Source: Gammaproteobacteria bacterium (GTDB taxonomy: Bacteria > Pseudomonadota > Gammaproteobacteria > SZUA-152). Taken from it: a stretch of 7,292 nt of DNA. Of the stretch, positions 5,905 through 7,292 are shown piece by piece. The position numbers were made by a program, and so were the translations under genes. The DNA is taken from NCBI GenBank assembly GCA_030599435.1, contig JAUVNZ010000074.1:1-7292 (forward strand), in the 5' to 3' direction. The notes beneath the pieces are model-generated. The model ran no database searches, was not told the origin of the DNA, and saw only the letters and a list, made by a program, of their open reading frames with translations. Numbering within the stretch: the stretch's first letter is position 1; each line of letters begins with the position of its first letter.

Positions 5905-6486
5905 ATGGAGAGAACTGTTTTTGAGCAAAAACTCGACCAATTGCGTAAGAAGCAGCAGCTTATGGAAAAGGCCTGGCAGGAAACAGGAAACCGAGAATTA
6001 CTCCAGTTTTTTGTAGATATTATGCCCATGACATTAAGTGCTGAACGTTGCAGTATTTTTATCCTGGATCCAATAAACGAAAAAGTTTGGTTACAGTGTG
6101 GAACCGGGCTTACTGAAAAACAGTTACAGGTGCCGACCGCGAATTCTATTGTTGGCCAGGTAATCGAAAGCGGAAATTTTGTTATGGAGCACGACCTTGA
6201 AGACCAGGCCGGTGCGCACGATGTAGTTGCGGTAAAAACAGGATTTGTGACTCGTAGCGCTTTATGTGTTCCTGTGAATGGCGTTACGTCAAAAAAAGTG
6301 GTGGGTGCTATCCAGATGTTAAATAAAGTACGTGGTGAGTTTTCTGATGACGATCGAAGAATCCTGGATCGTCTTGCATATCACCTTCAGATGAATATCG
6401 AAAATATTTATCTGCGTCAGGAATTATCTACAATGGCCGCAGAAATGGATAAAAAAATCAAAAAACTTGAAGCTAAGTTGGGATAA
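5905..6486 (+). CDS. stand-alone GAF domain protein with flanking helical segments
   Basis: The 193-aa protein is a single GAF domain with no output domain. Residues 1-30 form a charged, probably coiled-coil helix. The GAF domain spans about 31-168: LLQFFVDIMPMTLSAERCSI at the start, the SIVGQVIESG helix (81-90), SALCVPV (118-124), and the final strand and turn VVGAIQMLNKVRGEF (132-146). Residues 169-193 form a second charged helix (MDKKIKKLEAKL). The NK..F..D positions (Asn140, Lys141, Phe146, Asp150) match most of the NKFDE motif seen in the cyclic-nucleotide-binding GAF domains of phosphodiesterases and cyclases; the last acidic residue is Arg151 here. No HisKA, GGDEF, EAL or HD domain is present, so it probably acts as a dimeric sensor or partner for another protein. 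AAGGA about eight bases before the ATG supports the start. The ligand is unknown. Confidence 0.87.
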   Translation: MERTVFEQKLDQLRKKQQLMEKAWQETGNRELLQFFVDIMPMTLSAERCSIFILDPINEKVWLQCGTGLTEKQLQVPTANSIVGQVIESGNFVMEHDLEDQAGAHDVVAVKTGFVTRSALCVPVNGVTSKKVVGAIQMLNKVRGEFSDDDRRILDRLAYHLQMNIENIYLRQELSTMAAEMDKKIKKLEAKLG

Positions 6487-6505
6487 TTTTAGAAGAGAGT
6501 TGTTT

Positions 6506-6865
6506 TTATAAAATAGCTTTTTTTAAAGTCACTTTTTTATTGTCTTGCCAGGGCCAGATCATAATTAAAATTACTATTGAATCATAAATACCATGGTAAA
6601 GAGTCTGACCCTGGTTGATTCCTCCATAAGCATCTGCAAGTTCTAAAGCTACATCTATTTTAGATGACTGCACATCTGCTGAAGAGCCCACAATCTCGTA
6701 TTCTTCTTTGGAAGCTAGTGGCGGGCCCAGTTTATCAGTTAGGATTTTGTTCCAGTCTGAAATATCCTGGTTTAATAAAACAATTTCTTCGTAACTTTCT
6801 GAGTTATCACGAACCTCGACAATCGAGTTACAGAGTTCTTTTCCTACAAGGGTTTCTAGTTTCAT
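6506..6865 (-). CDS. uncharacterised 119-aa protein
   Basis: I do not recognise a named family. The protein is acidic in the N-terminal two thirds: the start is MKLETLVGKELCNSIVEVRD, then ESYEEIVLLNQDISDWNKIL (23-42), and GPPL at 47-50. The C-terminal third has a more structured look: DAYGGINQGQTLYHGIYDS (78-96), a hydrophobic strand IVILIMIWPW (97-106), then a basic tail (DNKKVTLKKAIL). There is no signal peptide, and the single hydrophobic strand looks buried rather than membrane-spanning. Amino-acid composition and the aromatic/glycine pattern suggest a real soluble protein rather than a chance frame. No strong ribosome site precedes the ATG. It is convergent with the GAF gene, 19 bases between stops, and lies downstream of the terminator of the lysine-rich gene. 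An imperfect inverted repeat (6548-6614) falls inside its 3' part. Confidence 0.7.
   Translation of the reverse strand: MKLETLVGKELCNSIVEVRDNSESYEEIVLLNQDISDWNKILTDKLGPPLASKEEYEIVGSSADVQSSKIDVALELADAYGGINQGQTLYHGIYDSIVILIMIWPWQDNKKVTLKKAIL
6548..6614. repeat. imperfect 11-base inverted repeat inside the 119-aa gene
   Basis: CCAGGGCCAGA (6548-6558) and TCTGACCCTGG (6604-6614) are inverted copies with one mismatch, enclosing 45 AT-rich bases that contain a CCATGG palindrome. The repeat falls within codons 84-106 of the 119-aa gene and keeps the reading frame open. It may be coincidence of coding sequence or a small REP- or MITE-like insertion. Confidence 0.45.
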
Positions 6866-6883
6866 GTTATAAGTTTAACCATT

Positions 6884-6915
6884 AAATAAGCGCCCAGCTT
6901 TTACACTGGCAGCGC
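6884..6915 (-). terminator. probable intrinsic terminator of the lysine-rich protein gene
   Basis: GCGCCCAG (6890-6897) pairs with CTGG plus GCGC (6906-6909 and 6912-6915), an 8-bp stem with a two-base CA bulge and the loop CTTTTACA. On the minus strand the stem is followed by TTATTTAA. It begins 26 bases after the stop at 6942. The T run is short and interrupted, so strength is uncertain. Confidence 0.5.
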
Positions 6916-6941
6916 CTGGGTTTCTTAAAAAGGGTTCTGTT

Positions 6942-7292
6942 TTAGCTTTTTCTCTTAGAAGCTTTCTTTTTAGCTGTTTTTTTCTTTACAGTTTTTTTCT
7001 TAACAACTTTTTTCTTTGTTGTTTTCTTTTTTGCAGCCTTTTTCTTGGCTGTTTTTTTCTTCGCAACTTTTTTCTTGGCGGCGGTAATACTCCACTTGCC
7101 ATTATCATAATGTCCGGTCCAGCCGGTGGCTTTGCCATCAACTTCGGTCATTATATATTGTTCTTTGTTTTTTCTGCTGAATCGAACAACGGTTGGGTTA
7201 CCCTTGTCATCTTTTAAAGGAGCATCACACAGATACTGGTATTTCGGATCTATTTCCTCCCGATGGGGAATTAGCTCAGCCACTTTTGGTGC
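6942..7292 (-). CDS. small protein with histone-H1-like lysine-rich repeat tail, 5' end possibly beyond window
   Basis: A globular N-terminal part of about 67 residues (counted from a GTG at 7283) is followed by a very basic tail of 46 residues. The globular part has ELIPHREEIDPKYQYLCDAP, then RFSRKNKEQYIMTEVDGK, and a tryptophan-rich end GWTGHYDNGKWSIT. The tail is nine pentads of the form [AVT][AVTS]KKK ending in KRKS. Similar Lys/Ala-rich tails occur in bacterial histone-H1-like proteins, chlamydial Hc1/Hc2 and AlgP/PhaF-type proteins, where they bind DNA, RNA or polyphosphate. No family match for the N-terminal part is claimed. The frame stays open upstream of the GTG to the edge (Ala-Pro-Lys) and no Shine-Dalgarno sequence is visible, so the true start may lie outside the window. 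It ends before a probable terminator. Confidence 0.8.
   Translation of the reverse strand, partial: APKVAELIPHREEIDPKYQYLCDAPLKDDKGNPTVVRFSRKNKEQYIMTEVDGKATGWTGHYDNGKWSITAAKKKVAKKKTAKKKAAKKKTTKKKVVKKKTVKKKTAKKKASKRKS
6945..7082 (-). repeat. tandem 15-base repeat coding for the KKK pentads
   Basis: About nine units of 15 bases, each reading roughly (GCN/ACN/GTN)x2 followed by AAG-AAA-AAA on the minus strand. Units differ at the two variable codons and in AAA/AAG use, so it is a diverged rather than a fresh array. Long A runs make it prone to slippage and to changes in copy number. Confidence 0.85.

Overview
The window looks like ordinary chromosomal DNA from a gammaproteobacterium of moderate G+C. 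The pointers are two CspA-type cold-shock genes with a long leader, an NlpC/P60 lipoprotein with a Gram-negative lipobox, a GrxC-type glutaredoxin, a Mut7-C RNase and an MgtC/MscS pair. The genus cannot be fixed from the sequence. There is no rRNA, tRNA, CRISPR array, insertion sequence or phage gene.

Layout. Positions 1-1064 (minus) hold the N-terminal two thirds of an acyl-CoA synthetase that runs off the left edge. A divergent intergenic region carries a good sigma70-type promoter (1123-1151) firing rightwards into a two-gene operon for membrane stress: an MgtC/SapB protein (1223-1912) and a five-helix, YnaI-like MscS channel (1946-3052). That operon meets a Mut7-C RNase gene (3061-3516, minus) tail to tail with only 8 bases between. 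Next comes a minus-strand block: a cold-shock gene (3613-3816) with its own terminator and a predicted ~150-nt leader, an NlpC/P60 cell-wall hydrolase lipoprotein (4047-4565), a second cold-shock gene (4817-5020) with its own terminator, a 370-base gap, and a dithiol glutaredoxin (5391-5648).

Divergent from the glutaredoxin, across a 256-base spacer with an inverted repeat and a perfect 12-base palindrome, lies a stand-alone GAF protein (5905-6486, plus). It faces an uncharacterised 119-aa gene (6506-6865, minus). The right edge carries the end of a small protein with a histone-H1-like lysine-rich tail of nine KKK-type pentads (6942-7292, minus), followed by a likely intrinsic terminator.

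Functionally the window is a set of stress and housekeeping genes: cold shock, osmotic and Mg2+ stress, redox, wall remodelling and RNA turnover. No novel multi-gene system is evident. The points most worth a second look are the lysine-rich tail protein, the unknown 119-aa protein, the orphan GAF protein with a near-complete NKFDE motif, and the leader regions of the two cold-shock genes, one of which contains a 48-codon reading frame.
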